Shown: positions 19,607 to 28,923 of the stretch, piece after piece
Layout of the letters: every line of letters starts with the position of its first letter
Position numbering within the stretch: position 1 is the first letter of the stretch
Assembly (NCBI RefSeq): GCF_018742245.1
Contig: NZ_CP036132.1
Coordinates: 1,173,001 to 1,237,000 of the forward strand
Direction: 5' to 3'
DNA length: 64,000 nucleotides
DNA from: Bacillus mycoides
GTDB taxonomy: Bacteria; Bacillota; Bacilli; Bacillales; Bacillaceae_G
The notes under the pieces: generated by a model
What the model was told of the DNA's origin: nothing
What the model saw: only the letters and a program-made list of their open reading frames with translations
The model's database searches: none
Made by a program: the position numbers and the translations under genes

Positions 19607-20534
19607 ACAACGTGAGAAATTAATTGAAGTAAAAAATGTGAAACAACACTTTGATGTGAGTGGTGGTGTTGTTAAAGCAGTTAATGATATTTCATTTGAT
19701 ATTTACCGCGGTGAAACATTTGGACTTGTAGGAGAATCTGGTTGTGGTAAGTCAACAACTGGAAGAACGATCATTCGTTTATACGATGCAACTGCCGGTG
19801 AAGTGTTGTTCGATGGTGAAAATGTACATGGGAAAAAATCACGCGCAGAACTTAAGAAGTTCAACCGTAAAATGCAAATGATTTTCCAAGATCCATATGC
19901 ATCATTAAATCCTCGTATGACAGTAGGGGATATTATCGCAGAAGGTATTGATATTCACGGACTAGCAAAAGGTAAAAAAGAGCGTATGGACCGTGTTCAC
20001 GAGCTGTTAAATACAGTTGGTTTAAATAAAGAGCACGCGAATCGTTTCCCGCATGAATTCTCAGGCGGACAACGTCAACGTATCGGTATCGCTCGTGCGC
20101 TAGCTGTAGAACCTGAATTTATCATTGCTGATGAACCAATCTCAGCACTTGACGTATCGATTCAGGCGCAAGTTGTAAACTTACTGAAACAGTTACAAAG
20201 AGAAAAAGGTTTAACATACTTATTCATCGCCCATGATTTATCGATGGTAAAATACATTAGTGATCGCATTGGTGTAATGTACCGTGGTCAAATCGTTGAG
20301 CTGACAACAAGTGAAGAGTTATATGCGAATCCAATGCATCCATATACAAAATCACTACTATCAGCAATTCCACTTCCAGATCCAGATTATGAGCGCAATC
20401 GTAAACGTATCGTATACGACCCATCGCAGCATGATTATGGTAGTGAAGTGCCAACAATGCGCGAAATTCGCCCAGGACATTTTGTATTATGTTCTGAAGC
20501 AGAGTATAAGAAATATAAAGAAATCTATCAATAA
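19599..20534 (+). CDS. oppF: Oligopeptide ABC transporter ATPase OppF
   Basis: 311-residue ATP-binding subunit pairing with OppD. Walker A GESGCGKST (~43-51), signature FSGGQRQR, Walker B FIIADEPISALD, switch His in FIAHDLS. The C-terminal extension with NPMHPYTKSLLSAIP is typical for OppF. Start at 19599 (MTKQREK) lies after AGCAGGTG; an earlier in-frame ATG lacks such a site. Last gene of the opp operon. Confidence 0.94.
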   Translation: MTKQREKLIEVKNVKQHFDVSGGVVKAVNDISFDIYRGETFGLVGESGCGKSTTGRTIIRLYDATAGEVLFDGENVHGKKSRAELKKFNRKMQMIFQDPYASLNPRMTVGDIIAEGIDIHGLAKGKKERMDRVHELLNTVGLNKEHANRFPHEFSGGQRQRIGIARALAVEPEFIIADEPISALDVSIQAQVVNLLKQLQREKGLTYLFIAHDLSMVKYISDRIGVMYRGQIVELTTSEELYANPMHPYTKSLLSAIPLPDPDYERNRKRIVYDPSQHDYGSEVPTMREIRPGHFVLCSEAEYKKYKEIYQ

Positions 20535-20537
20535 AAA

Positions 20538-20581
20538 AGTAGAGCCATTCTTCTATTACAGAAGGATGGCTCTATTTTTTT
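20538..20581 (+). terminator. Terminator of the opp operon
   Basis: TAGAGCCATTCTTCT pairs with AGAAGGATGGCTCTA (one G-T), followed by seven T residues. Confidence 0.9.
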
Positions 20582-20666
20582 ATACTAGTTAAACTTAAGT
20601 TAGTATAAAGCGATTTTATCCAAGTTCTTTTTCTGTTTAAAGACAGCGAAGTAAGAGTTTCCGAGA

Positions 20667-20703
20667 ATGAAGAAAAAGGCGACTGAAATCAGCCGCCTTT
20701 TCT
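20667..20703 (-). terminator. Terminator of the MATE gene
   Basis: On the minus strand AAAGGCGGCTGA pairs with TCAGTCGCCTTT, then a T run. Confidence 0.75.
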
Positions 20704-20724
20704 TCATTTAGAAACACTTTTATT

Positions 20725-22119
20725 TTATTGCGCTTGAACAGAAACGCTCTTATCTTGCTCATCAGGTTTAACAAGTGCATAACTTTCCCACGATCTACTT
20801 CTCCATCGGAAGAACATAATAATCGCCCGCGTCCATTCATCGCTAGCGATCGCTAGCCAAATACCAACGAGACCCATATCTAAATGGAAGGTGAAAAAGT
20901 AACCGAGTGGTAAGCTCATTAACACCATGGAGAATGCTCCGATTAAAACAGGATATTTGGCATCTCCAGCCGCACGAAGTGAATTAATGATGACGATGTT
21001 CATCGTCCGTCCTGTTTCCAGTAGTACACTTAGTAAAAGAACGCTTGCTCCTAGAGAGATAATATGAGGATTATCCGTAAATAGTCCCATTAATTGTGTT
21101 CGGAATGTAACAACGAGAATGACCATAAATAGAGTTACACCAATCGCCCATTGTACACTTTTCCATACACGTGTGTACGCTTCATCTTTTTCATTTCCGC
21201 CAACTAGGCGTCCAACGATAATAGCTGTTCCCATACCGATAGCAATGGCGAATAAATAAGTGAACATGGAAATGTTAGTAGCGTATTGTCTTGCTGCTAA
21301 TGATTCCGTACCTAAGTATGTTGCATAATATAAGAAGACAATTTGACAAGCTTGATACATGACTTGCTCGAATGCCGATGGAATGCCGATCTTTAAAATT
21401 TTGCCAACGTATTCTTTTGATAAAGTGAAGTAATATTGTAATTTCACACGGTATTCCATAACGCGATACAGTAACCAGAAGAAAACGATAAGTGCGATTA
21501 ACCGGCTGACAGCAGAAGAAATAGCAGCCCCTTGCACACCAAGTTCAGGGAAACCGAATTTCCCGAAAATAAGTACGTAGTTTCCGGCGATATGAATAAT
21601 ATTCATTCCAAGCGAAACAAACATCGCTTGCTTTGTAAAGCCGTGAACGCGGATAATTGCGGCTAATGAGTTAATAATAGCTTGAAGGAAAATAGCTCCT
21701 CCGACGATGGATAGATAGCTTTGTGCATACGTTAATACATCGCCTTGTAAGTTCATTGCCATCATCATATGTTTTGAGAATAAAAGAAAACCGGCGCTTA
21801 TAACGAGCCCGACTCCTAAATTTAATGTTACTGCTAATGCTGATATTTTTGATGCTTCCATAAAGCGTTTAGAACCGAGGTATTGGGATACAACGATAGC
21901 TGCACCATTCCCGATGACTTCTAGTACTAAAATCGCGATATGAAGGTATTGATTCGCTGCACCAACCCCAGATACAGCATCGTCTGATAATGCACTTAAC
22001 ATGAAAGTATCAGCGATCCCCATCAGCATAAAAAGAAAAACTTCTAGAAAAATAGGCCATGTTAATAAGAATAAACTTAATTTCTCTGTTGGCCCGTTTT
22101 TTGAGCGAATTGCTGTCAT
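20725..22119 (-). CDS. MATE-family multidrug/sodium antiporter
   Basis: 464-residue membrane protein with about twelve hydrophobic helices in two similar halves, the pattern of MatE exporters (for example FLFMLMGIADTFMLSALSD near the start and the matching segment after residue ~230). Family members expel cationic drugs or metabolites in exchange for sodium or protons; the substrate cannot be told. GAGGGG before the ATG at 22119 favours this start over one 51 bases upstream. It lies on the opposite strand between two oppA copies and is not part of either unit. Confidence 0.88.
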   Translation of the reverse strand: MTAIRSKNGPTEKLSLFLLTWPIFLEVFLFMLMGIADTFMLSALSDDAVSGVGAANQYLHIAILVLEVIGNGAAIVVSQYLGSKRFMEASKISALAVTLNLGVGLVISAGFLLFSKHMMMAMNLQGDVLTYAQSYLSIVGGAIFLQAIINSLAAIIRVHGFTKQAMFVSLGMNIIHIAGNYVLIFGKFGFPELGVQGAAISSAVSRLIALIVFFWLLYRVMEYRVKLQYYFTLSKEYVGKILKIGIPSAFEQVMYQACQIVFLYYATYLGTESLAARQYATNISMFTYLFAIAIGMGTAIIVGRLVGGNEKDEAYTRVWKSVQWAIGVTLFMVILVVTFRTQLMGLFTDNPHIISLGASVLLLSVLLETGRTMNIVIINSLRAAGDAKYPVLIGAFSMVLMSLPLGYFFTFHLDMGLVGIWLAIASDEWTRAIIMFFRWRSRSWESYALVKPDEQDKSVSVQAQ

Positions 22120-22524
22120 GTCCGTCCCCTCTTTACCGATATCTATTTTTAGCAAAGTGTATCGTAACACACTTTCATATCCTTTGCACTTATTTTAGCC
22201 TACATATTTTCAATATGAATAAACCTTCATTTTATGACAAAAAAGGAAGAATAATTATACGTAAGATATTATAGGATATAAAATTTGTTTTTCTCTGATA
22301 ATTTAGAAAAGTATAAAATTTGATATTTTTAACACTTTAGTTCAATAAATACGCAGTATGAAACGTTTACAAATATACTAAACGTTAACAGAAAATTTTA
22401 ATAAAATAGAAATATAAATATACAAAGAATATATTTGTGTGTATAATATGAATTATTAGAACATATATATATTTCTTTCTGTTTGAAAATGAAAGGGCTA
22501 ACATTTTTTTGGAGGGGTGGAAGT
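22120..22524 (+). other. AT-rich intergenic region between the MATE gene and oppA2
   Basis: No gene is supported. It should hold the divergent promoters of both neighbours. TATAAT at 22442-22447 is a likely -10 for oppA2, but no good -35 stands 17 bases before it. Several runs of alternating A/T occur; no operator is recognised. Confidence 0.4.
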
Positions 22525-24171
22525 ATGAAAAAAAAGATACCAGTTTTTGTAGCATCAACAGTAGCAATGAGCATGATTTTAGGGGCATGTGGCTACCAAA
22601 AAGATGAACCGCAAGCGAACGCAAAAGGGGATAGCGGGAAAAGCGGTGCGAAGCAAGTTATTAACTTAATTGAAACACAAGAAATTCCAACGATGGACCC
22701 AGCGTTATCAGCTGATGCAGTTTCTTCAAAAGTAATGAACAATACGATGGAAGGTCTATATCGCCTTGGGAAAGACGATAAATTAGTTCCAGGTGTAGCG
22801 AAGGAATTCCAGAAGTCAGAAGACGGTAAAAAGTATACATTTAAATTACGTGAAGATGCAAAATGGTCAAATGGTGACCCTGTAACGGCGAAAGATTTCG
22901 TGTATGCATGGCAAAGAGCGATTAATCCAGATACAGCTGCGAAATCGGCGTACATTATGTACGATATAAAAAATGCTGAGAAAATTAATAAAAAAGAGAT
23001 GAGTCCAGATCAATTAGGCGTGAAAGCGATTGATGATCATACATTAGAAGTAGAATTGGATAATTCTATTCCATATCTTGTTGATTTAATGGTCTATCCG
23101 ATCTTCTATCCTGTTAATGAAAAGTATGTGAAAGAGCAAGGTGTGAAGTTTGGTTTAGAAGCAAATACAACACTCTATAACGGACCATTTACATTAAGTG
23201 ATTGGCAACATGAACGTAGCTTCAAAATGACAAAGAGCCCATCATATTGGGACAATAAAGAAGTGAAGCTTGAGGAAGTAAACTTTAATATTGTAAAAGA
23301 TACATCTACGCCAATTAATTTATATGAAACAAACGCAGTCGATCGAGCGACGTTATTAGCAGAGTTCATCGATAAATATAAAGGAAAACCAGATTTCAAA
23401 ACGGTAGAAGATACTTCTGTATTCTTCCTTCGCTTAAATCAAAAAGACCCAGCTTTAGCAAATAAAAATATTCGTAAAGCAATTTCTCTTGGTTTTGACC
23501 GTAAACCATTCGTTGATACATTATTAAATAACGGTTCTAAGCCAGCGACGGGATTAATTCCTGACAATTTCATTAAAGGACCGGATAAACAAGATTTCCG
23601 TGCTGAAAATGGAGATATTGTAAAACCAAATGTAAAAGAAGCGAAAAAGTATTGGGAAGCTGGTAAAAAAGAGCTTGGTAAAAACGAAATTGAATTAGAG
23701 TTATTAAATGAAGATGTTGAATTATCGAAGAAAACTGGTGAATATTTAAAAGGTGAGTTAGAAAAGAATTTACCAGGATTAACAGTGAAAATTAAACAAC
23801 AACCATTCGCGCAAAAACTAAAATTAGAAGATGCTGGCGATTATGTAATGTCATTCTCTGGATGGAGTGCAGACTTCCCGGATCCAGTTACATATCTTGA
23901 TATGTTTGTAACTGATGGAGCGCAAAACAAAATGAAGTATTCTAATCCGAAGTACGATGAGATTATTATGAAAGCGAAAAAAGACGGAAGCGATGTAAAT
24001 GCTCGCTGGAAAAACTTATTAGAAGCAGAAAAAATGTTACTTGATGATGCTGCGATTGTTCCAGTATATCAACGTGGTAGAGCATATTTACAAAGAGAAA
24101 CAATTAAAGATATGTACAACCATAAGTATGGTGGCGAAGTAAGCTTCAAATGGGCATCAGTAGAGAAATAA
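22525..24171 (+). CDS. Oligopeptide-binding lipoprotein OppA (second copy)
   Basis: 548-residue family 5 receptor, a close paralogue of the protein at 14838: long identical stretches such as MNNTMEGLYRLGKDDKLVPG and LREDAKWSNG. Lipoprotein signal with lipobox ILGAC. Start at 22525 follows GGAGGGG at 7 bases; an in-frame ATG 42 bases earlier has no such site. It has no permease genes of its own and is followed by a terminator, so it probably serves the OppBCDF importer next door with a different peptide preference. This is inference from location and similarity. Confidence 0.9.
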   Translation: MKKKIPVFVASTVAMSMILGACGYQKDEPQANAKGDSGKSGAKQVINLIETQEIPTMDPALSADAVSSKVMNNTMEGLYRLGKDDKLVPGVAKEFQKSEDGKKYTFKLREDAKWSNGDPVTAKDFVYAWQRAINPDTAAKSAYIMYDIKNAEKINKKEMSPDQLGVKAIDDHTLEVELDNSIPYLVDLMVYPIFYPVNEKYVKEQGVKFGLEANTTLYNGPFTLSDWQHERSFKMTKSPSYWDNKEVKLEEVNFNIVKDTSTPINLYETNAVDRATLLAEFIDKYKGKPDFKTVEDTSVFFLRLNQKDPALANKNIRKAISLGFDRKPFVDTLLNNGSKPATGLIPDNFIKGPDKQDFRAENGDIVKPNVKEAKKYWEAGKKELGKNEIELELLNEDVELSKKTGEYLKGELEKNLPGLTVKIKQQPFAQKLKLEDAGDYVMSFSGWSADFPDPVTYLDMFVTDGAQNKMKYSNPKYDEIIMKAKKDGSDVNARWKNLLEAEKMLLDDAAIVPVYQRGRAYLQRETIKDMYNHKYGGEVSFKWASVEK

Positions 24172-24173
24172 CA

Positions 24174-24202
24174 AAAAAAGCAGGTGATTACCTGCTTTTT
24201 TT
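24174..24202 (+). terminator. Bidirectional terminator after oppA2
   Basis: AAAGCAGGT pairs with ACCTGCTTT across GATT, with A and T runs on the two sides. Confidence 0.9.
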
Positions 24203-24404
24203 AGTACGTACGTTTTTTATAAATGCCTTTTCCGCCAACTTGGTTCCAGCCAGATTGTACATCTAAACTTTTGTTAACAAACTTCATTTTTTCTTTCCCA
24301 CCAAAGAGTTTTTCACCGATGCTATTTGTAATGACACCAATCAATGCTGTTATTCCGATGATGAGGGTAGCAACAATGATAAAATCAGTAAAAAAAGCGA
24401 TCAT
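24201..24404 (-). CDS. Small membrane protein, unrecognised
   Basis: 67 residues with one strong N-terminal hydrophobic helix (IAFFTDFIIVATLIIGITALIGVI) and a basic, Gly-rich soluble tail (SGWNQVGGKGIYKKRTY). ATG at 24404 lies 9 bases after AAGGGGG; a GTG two codons earlier is too close to that site. It is convergent with oppA2 and ends at the shared terminator. I do not recognise a family; the tail could face the cytoplasm. Small size and a clean ribosome site support that it is real. Confidence 0.6.
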   Translation of the reverse strand: MIAFFTDFIIVATLIIGITALIGVITNSIGEKLFGGKEKMKFVNKSLDVQSGWNQVGGKGIYKKRTY

Positions 24405-24983
24405 ATGCACATTCCCCCTTTGCCTGTCTTTATTTTTATTGTATGAGATAAATGGTAAAAAAGAAAGAAATGTCAGAAAAATATTCGATTTACTTTAGAA
24501 AGCATATAGACATGAGCGGGGAGATTCGTTAAAATAAGAACAAGTGTTCTTTTTGTTTCTAATCTTTAGAGTCTTACATTTCTCAATGGTTTTGTCGGGA
24601 AAAGGTAAGAAAACGTTCTCTTTTTAATGGGGAAGATTATGAAACTGTAATTGTATATCAAGTGAAAATTATTGTAGAAAGCAAGTATCAAAAGGGTTGA
24701 AGGCCGTTGTTAAAGGACAGTTTTAATGAGTGTAATCATGTTACATAGCAGTGGAGTACACGGATAATTTTTCTCAACTAGCAGTAAATTCACTGTATAT
24801 TTCTTGCAAAAACTATTGTATAATGATTATAGAAGTTACTTATTAAAAGTAATTGTTGTTGCTTACATGAATTGCGATTTTTTACTTTGCTATAAGACAA
24901 GTTATCGCGAAAAATTGCGGAAGTTAGAAATTTAAACTGTAATTAGTACAGAATTTGTACTCTTTAAGGAGAGTGAGCTTTGT
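24405..24983 (+). other. Long intergenic/leader region before spx
   Basis: About 580 bases with no supported gene. TATAAT at 24819-24824 is a possible -10 without a clear -35. AAGAAC/GTTCTT forms a short hairpin with a T run near 24536-24556. In B. subtilis spx has several promoters used by different sigma factors; this length fits that, but I could not assign them here. Confidence 0.4.
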
Positions 24984-25379
24984 ATGGTAACATTATATAG
25001 TTCTCCAAGCTGTACGTCTTGTAGAAAGGCGAAATTATGGCTAGAGGAAAATCATATTCCTTATACAGAACGTAATATTTTCTCAGATCCATTAACGATT
25101 GATGAGATTAAAGAGATTTTACGTATGACAGAAAGCGGAACGGATGAGATTATTTCTACTCGTTCAAAAGTTTTCCAAGAATTGAATGTGAACTTAGAGT
25201 CTTTACCACTTCAAGATTTATATAAGATGATTCGTGACTATCCAGGTATTTTACGTCGTCCAATTATGATTGACGAAAAACGCCTTCAAGTAGGTTACAA
25301 CGAAGACGAAATCCGTCGTTTCTTACCACGTACAGTAAGAACGTTCCAATTACGTGAAGCACAGCGTCTTGTAAATTAA
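24984..25379 (+). CDS. spx: Transcription regulator Spx
   Basis: 131-residue ArsC-fold protein that binds the RNA polymerase alpha C-terminal domain and switches on thiol-stress genes. The redox switch CxxC is present as Cys10-Thr-Ser-Cys13 ([10 protein letters not shown]). Gly52 and the RPIMIDEKR segment are as in B. subtilis Spx, and the length is identical. Levels are normally held down by ClpXP with the adaptor YjbH, whose gene lies at 32595. Start ATG after AAGGAGAGTG. Followed by a terminator. Confidence 0.97.
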   Translation: MVTLYSSPSCTSCRKAKLWLEENHIPYTERNIFSDPLTIDEIKEILRMTESGTDEIISTRSKVFQELNVNLESLPLQDLYKMIRDYPGILRRPIMIDEKRLQVGYNEDEIRRFLPRTVRTFQLREAQRLVN

Positions 25380-25392
25380 TTATAATAATATG

Positions 25393-25430
25393 AAAACCTT
25401 CTACCTATTATAGAGTAGAAGGTTTTTTTT
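25393..25430 (+). terminator. Terminator of spx, shared with the TerC gene
   Basis: AAAACCTTCTAC pairs with GTAGAAGGTTTT, flanked by T residues; it abuts the convergent terC stop. Confidence 0.88.
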
Positions 25431-26104
25431 TACTGTTTAACATTACGTAATCGCACTTGTTGAACGATAAAGCCTATGCATAAAATCGTGAAAATGAACA
25501 AATAAGGGATACTTGTGGTAAAACTAGGATTATGATGAAAAAACGTTGCAAGTCTGTCTTCATGTGTAATCATTTTTCCTGCTGTATAGGCGAGAACTGC
25601 TGCTCCGCAATAAATGAGAAATGGAAAGCGTTCCATGAGTATTAAAATAAGTTTGCTTCCCCAAATGATAATCGGGATAGAAATTAATAAACCGATAATT
25701 ACGAGTGAAAGTCTTCCGTGAGCTGCTCCTGCAATGGCAATAACATTGTCAAACCCCATAACGAGATCCGCGAATACAATTGTACGCACAGCTTGAAATA
25801 AAGTTGTTTTTCCTTTGATAGAAGAAAGATCGTTGTTATTATCAGTGAGTAAATTTACCGCAATTAATGTGAGTAAGATTCCGCCGATGAGTTGTAAAAA
25901 TGGGATATCAAGTAAATAGACAGCTAGTATTGTGAGGAGAATTCGTAGCACAATTGCTAAAATAGTACCAATCAAAATGGCTTTATTTCGTTTTGCTTCA
26001 GGTAAATTTCGGCTAGCTAGTGCGATGACAATTGCGTTATCGCCACCTAGTACAACATCGATACCGACAATCATTAGTACAGATGTTAAAAACTCTAAGT
26101 CCAT
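25430..26104 (-). CDS. yjbE: TerC-family membrane protein (YjbE)
   Basis: 224-residue protein with about seven hydrophobic helices and the TerC hallmarks GIDVVLGGDNAIVIALA (residues 14-30) and VFADLVMGFDNVIAIAGA (~110-127), two Asp-Asn motifs in membrane helices expected to bind a metal. Relatives export manganese, often to supply secreted enzymes. Position between spx and mecA matches B. subtilis yjbE. No manganese riboswitch of the yybP-ykoY type was recognised upstream. Confidence 0.88.
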   Translation of the reverse strand: MDLEFLTSVLMIVGIDVVLGGDNAIVIALASRNLPEAKRNKAILIGTILAIVLRILLTILAVYLLDIPFLQLIGGILLTLIAVNLLTDNNNDLSSIKGKTTLFQAVRTIVFADLVMGFDNVIAIAGAAHGRLSLVIIGLLISIPIIIWGSKLILILMERFPFLIYCGAAVLAYTAGKMITHEDRLATFFHHNPSFTTSIPYLFIFTILCIGFIVQQVRLRNVKQ

Positions 26105-26172
26105 TCGTCTGCCTCCATTTATGATGTTTTAATAAGCGAAATATATGTATGTGGTGAAGAAAGTTTGTCTAG

Positions 26173-26201
26173 TTTTGATCCCGCGCCCCCCGGGGACAAA
26201 A
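26173..26201. repeat. GC-rich palindrome upstream of terC
   Basis: TTTTGATCCCG mirrors CGGGGACAAAA around a C-run; the core is nearly pure G/C inside an AT-rich stretch. It lies ~70 bases before the terC start codon on the side where its leader would be, and next to the repeat at 26227. Confidence 0.5.
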
Positions 26202-26226
26202 TAATCACCTATAATAGAAGTTTCAC

Positions 26227-26372
26227 TTTATTACAGTGTACGGGGGAATATGGGAATGTATGTCCAAATTTTTTGTGAACAGTGAATTGGTATAATGGTA
26301 TATTTATCCCGATTAGTGCGAGCTAATAATCAGTGGAGGATGAAAAAAATCCTGATTAATGTTTCACTTTAT
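26227..26372 (+). repeat. bcr1-like dispersed repeat
   Basis: 146-base segment bounded by TTTAT on both sides, ending in GTTTCACTTTAT and containing the hairpin GAGGAT...ATCCTGATT. The end and the TTTAT borders resemble what is known of the cereus-group bcr1 element, and the same end is found at 46949-47087. The remainder of 26105-26541 holds the palindrome at 26173 and no gene. Confidence 0.5.
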
Positions 26373-26541
26373 GTAAACGATCGAATACAGATAGGTATAT
26401 AACTATTTTTGTAAAATAAATCGATTTTATTTCCATTCTGGAGAATCTTATCATAAAATGAGAGTACAAGAATCTATTGTTTTGTCATATGAGTGGGGAA
26501 TCCCTTCATAATAATTCTGAGCAGGAAGGGAGAGTTGTATT

Positions 26542-27225
26542 TTGGATATTGAAAGAATTAATGACCATACGATGAAATTTTTTATTACGTACATTGATAT
26601 AGAGGACAGAGGGTTTAACCGTGAAGAAATTTGGTATGATCGCGAACGAAGTGAAGAGCTCTTTTGGGAGATGATGGACGAAGCTCGTGATCATGATGAT
26701 TTCTTTGTCGATGGACCGTTATGGATTCAAGTGCAAGCAGTCGATAAGGGGATTGAAGTACTTGTAACGAAAGCGGAGCTTTCAAAGGATGGACAAAAGC
26801 TGGAACTACCAATAGGTGTGGATAAAATTATAGACATTCCTCTAGATGAAGGCATCGAATCATTATTCCAGCAAGAATTAGTGGAAGAGGTAGAAGAACA
26901 AGTAGGAACAAACTTTAATGAAGATGGTACGTTTGGCTTTTTAATTAAGTTTAATGATTTTGAAGATGTCATTTCATTAAGTCATCGTCTTATCTTTGAA
27001 GATATAAAAGATGAATTGCATTCATTTGAGGACCGCTATTATGTATATGTGGAATTTGATGAAGTGCTACATGATGAAGAAGAGATTGATCGTATTTTAA
27101 GTATTGTTTTAGAATATGGAGAAGAATCTACTTTAACGATTCACCGTGTAAGTGAGTATGGGAAACAGGTTGTGAAAGAGCGTGCGCTTGAGACAATTCG
27201 CAACAATTTCCCTCCTAAAATGTAG
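26542..27225 (+). CDS. mecA: Adaptor protein MecA
   Basis: 227-residue adaptor that delivers proteins such as ComK to the ClpC-ClpP protease. The N-terminal substrate-binding part begins MDIERINDHTMKFFITYIDI, an acidic linker lies around residues 100-125, and the C-terminal ClpC-binding domain follows (FGFLIKFNDFEDVI onward). TTG start after GGAAGGGAG. Its length is close to that of the B. subtilis protein. Lying near spx, yjbH and clpB, it adds to a set of proteolysis-related regulators. Confidence 0.95.
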   Translation: MDIERINDHTMKFFITYIDIEDRGFNREEIWYDRERSEELFWEMMDEARDHDDFFVDGPLWIQVQAVDKGIEVLVTKAELSKDGQKLELPIGVDKIIDIPLDEGIESLFQQELVEEVEEQVGTNFNEDGTFGFLIKFNDFEDVISLSHRLIFEDIKDELHSFEDRYYVYVEFDEVLHDEEEIDRILSIVLEYGEESTLTIHRVSEYGKQVVKERALETIRNNFPPKM

Positions 27226-27258
27226 GCCGATTTCTATAGTATGAAATCGGCTTTTTTT
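27225..27258 (+). terminator. Terminator of mecA
   Basis: GCCGATTTC pairs with GAAATCGGC around TATAGTAT, followed by seven T residues. Confidence 0.9.
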
Positions 27259-27297
27259 ATGAAGAATAGGAAGGCTTTCTTATTTAGGGGGTAAGAG

Positions 27298-28842
27298 ATG
27301 AAAAATACACTAAAACTACTTTTCTTTTTTCTACTACTGTTCGCATTATTTGTTTCATTACGCATGTTTATTGATGTAGCATTTTATTCGGATGTCATGG
27401 GGATAAAGGATGTTTCGATTTTAGGTATTATTAGTATTTTATTTACGGTTTCCGCATTTTTAATTGGATGTGTTATTTTCTTAGAAAACCGCCATCCGTC
27501 AAAAACACTTACGTGGTTAATCGTACTAGGTATTTTTCCAGTGTTCGGTTTCTTTGCTTATCTTTTATTTGGACAAAACTTTCGCAGAAAAAGAATGTTC
27601 CAAAAGAAGGCATTACTCGATGAACAGGCGTTTTTACAATATAAGGGACACGAAGATTACGAAGAACGGATTTTACGAGATCATAAGCATCAAGAATTGT
27701 TATTTCGTTTAGCAGATCGACTCGGTGCTTTAAATATTTCATTTCAAACTGAAACGAGGACATTAACAAATGGAGACGAAACGTTTCAGGCAATTTTAGA
27801 TGGGTTAAATCGAGCGAAACACCACATTCATATGGAGTATTACATTGTGCGTGATGACAAGCTCGGTACAGAAATTAAAGATATTTTAATAAAAAAATCA
27901 AAAGAAGGCGTTGTCGTTCGTTTTTTATACGACGCGGTTGGAAGCTTTAAATTATCAAATTCGTATATTGAAGAATTGAATGATGCAGGAGTAGAAATGA
28001 TTCCATTTTTCCCTGTGCGTTTTCCGATTTTAAACGATAAAATTAATTATCGAAACCACCGAAAAATCGTTATTATAGATGGAAATGAAGGGTTTGTAGG
28101 TGGATTAAATATTGGTGATGAGTATTTAGGGAAGGATAAATATTTCGGTTTTTGGCGAGACACGCATTTATATTTACGCGGTGAAGCAGTTCAAAGTTTA
28201 CAGCTGATTTTCCTTCAAGACTGGTTTTATATGACTGGTGAGGCGGTATTAGCACCTGAATATTTACAAGCGGAAGCAGTTGAGGGTGATCATTGGGGCG
28301 GCGTCCAACTTGTTGGAGGTGGACCAGATAATAAATGGGAAACAATTAAACATTTATATTTTGCAATGATTGCTTCAGCTAGGAAATCGATTTGGATTGC
28401 AACACCATACTTTATTCCAGATGATGATATTTTATCTGCATTAAAAGTAGCTGCACTTGCTGGTATTGATGTTCGTTTGTTAATGCCAAGTAAGCCGGAT
28501 AAGCGCACTGTCTTTTATGCATCAAGATCGTACTTTCCGGAGTTATTAGATGCAGGAGTAAAAATATATGAATATGAAAAAGGTTTTCTTCATAGTAAAG
28601 TCGTTATCGTGGATTCTGATCTCGCATCAATTGGGACAGCTAATATGGATATGAGAAGTTTTCATTTAAACTTTGAAGTAAATGCCTTTTTATATGATAC
28701 AGATAGCATTCGAAAGCTCGTTCAAGATTTTAAAGACGATTTAGAAGAATCAAGTGAAATTCATGTTGACCGATTTCATAAGAGACGTCTTCATAGGCGG
28801 ATTGTTGAATCGACGTATCGGTTATTATCACCCTTATTATAG
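27298..28842 (+). CDS. cls: Cardiolipin synthase
   Basis: 514-residue phospholipase-D-type enzyme that joins two phosphatidylglycerols into cardiolipin in the membrane. Two N-terminal helices (~5-24 and ~38-62, with a further segment near 75-92) anchor it. The two catalytic HxKxxxxD motifs are intact: HRKIVIID from His254 and HSKVVIVD from His432. Length is standard for ClsA-type enzymes. AGGGGG lies before the ATG. It has its own terminator. Confidence 0.95.
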   Translation: MKNTLKLLFFFLLLFALFVSLRMFIDVAFYSDVMGIKDVSILGIISILFTVSAFLIGCVIFLENRHPSKTLTWLIVLGIFPVFGFFAYLLFGQNFRRKRMFQKKALLDEQAFLQYKGHEDYEERILRDHKHQELLFRLADRLGALNISFQTETRTLTNGDETFQAILDGLNRAKHHIHMEYYIVRDDKLGTEIKDILIKKSKEGVVVRFLYDAVGSFKLSNSYIEELNDAGVEMIPFFPVRFPILNDKINYRNHRKIVIIDGNEGFVGGLNIGDEYLGKDKYFGFWRDTHLYLRGEAVQSLQLIFLQDWFYMTGEAVLAPEYLQAEAVEGDHWGGVQLVGGGPDNKWETIKHLYFAMIASARKSIWIATPYFIPDDDILSALKVAALAGIDVRLLMPSKPDKRTVFYASRSYFPELLDAGVKIYEYEKGFLHSKVVIVDSDLASIGTANMDMRSFHLNFEVNAFLYDTDSIRKLVQDFKDDLEESSEIHVDRFHKRRLHRRIVESTYRLLSPLL

Positions 28843-28878
28843 AAAGAGATGTCCTAATTTAGGACATCTCTTTTTTTG
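28843..28878 (+). terminator. Terminator of cls
   Basis: AAAGAGATGTCCTAA pairs with TTAGGACATCTCTTT, then a T run. Confidence 0.92.
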
Positions 28879-28923
28879 AAAGGAATTTGTAGTAAATTGT
28901 AGAATACAAGGAGTTGAAAGGGT

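Noticed and set aside
20725..22119. MATE gene as a foreign insertion with its own borders
   Set aside because: No inverted or direct repeats, transposase or base-composition change around it.
26105..26300. Manganese riboswitch before terC
   Set aside because: I could not find the conserved internal loops of the yybP-ykoY element; the palindrome there is of a different kind.
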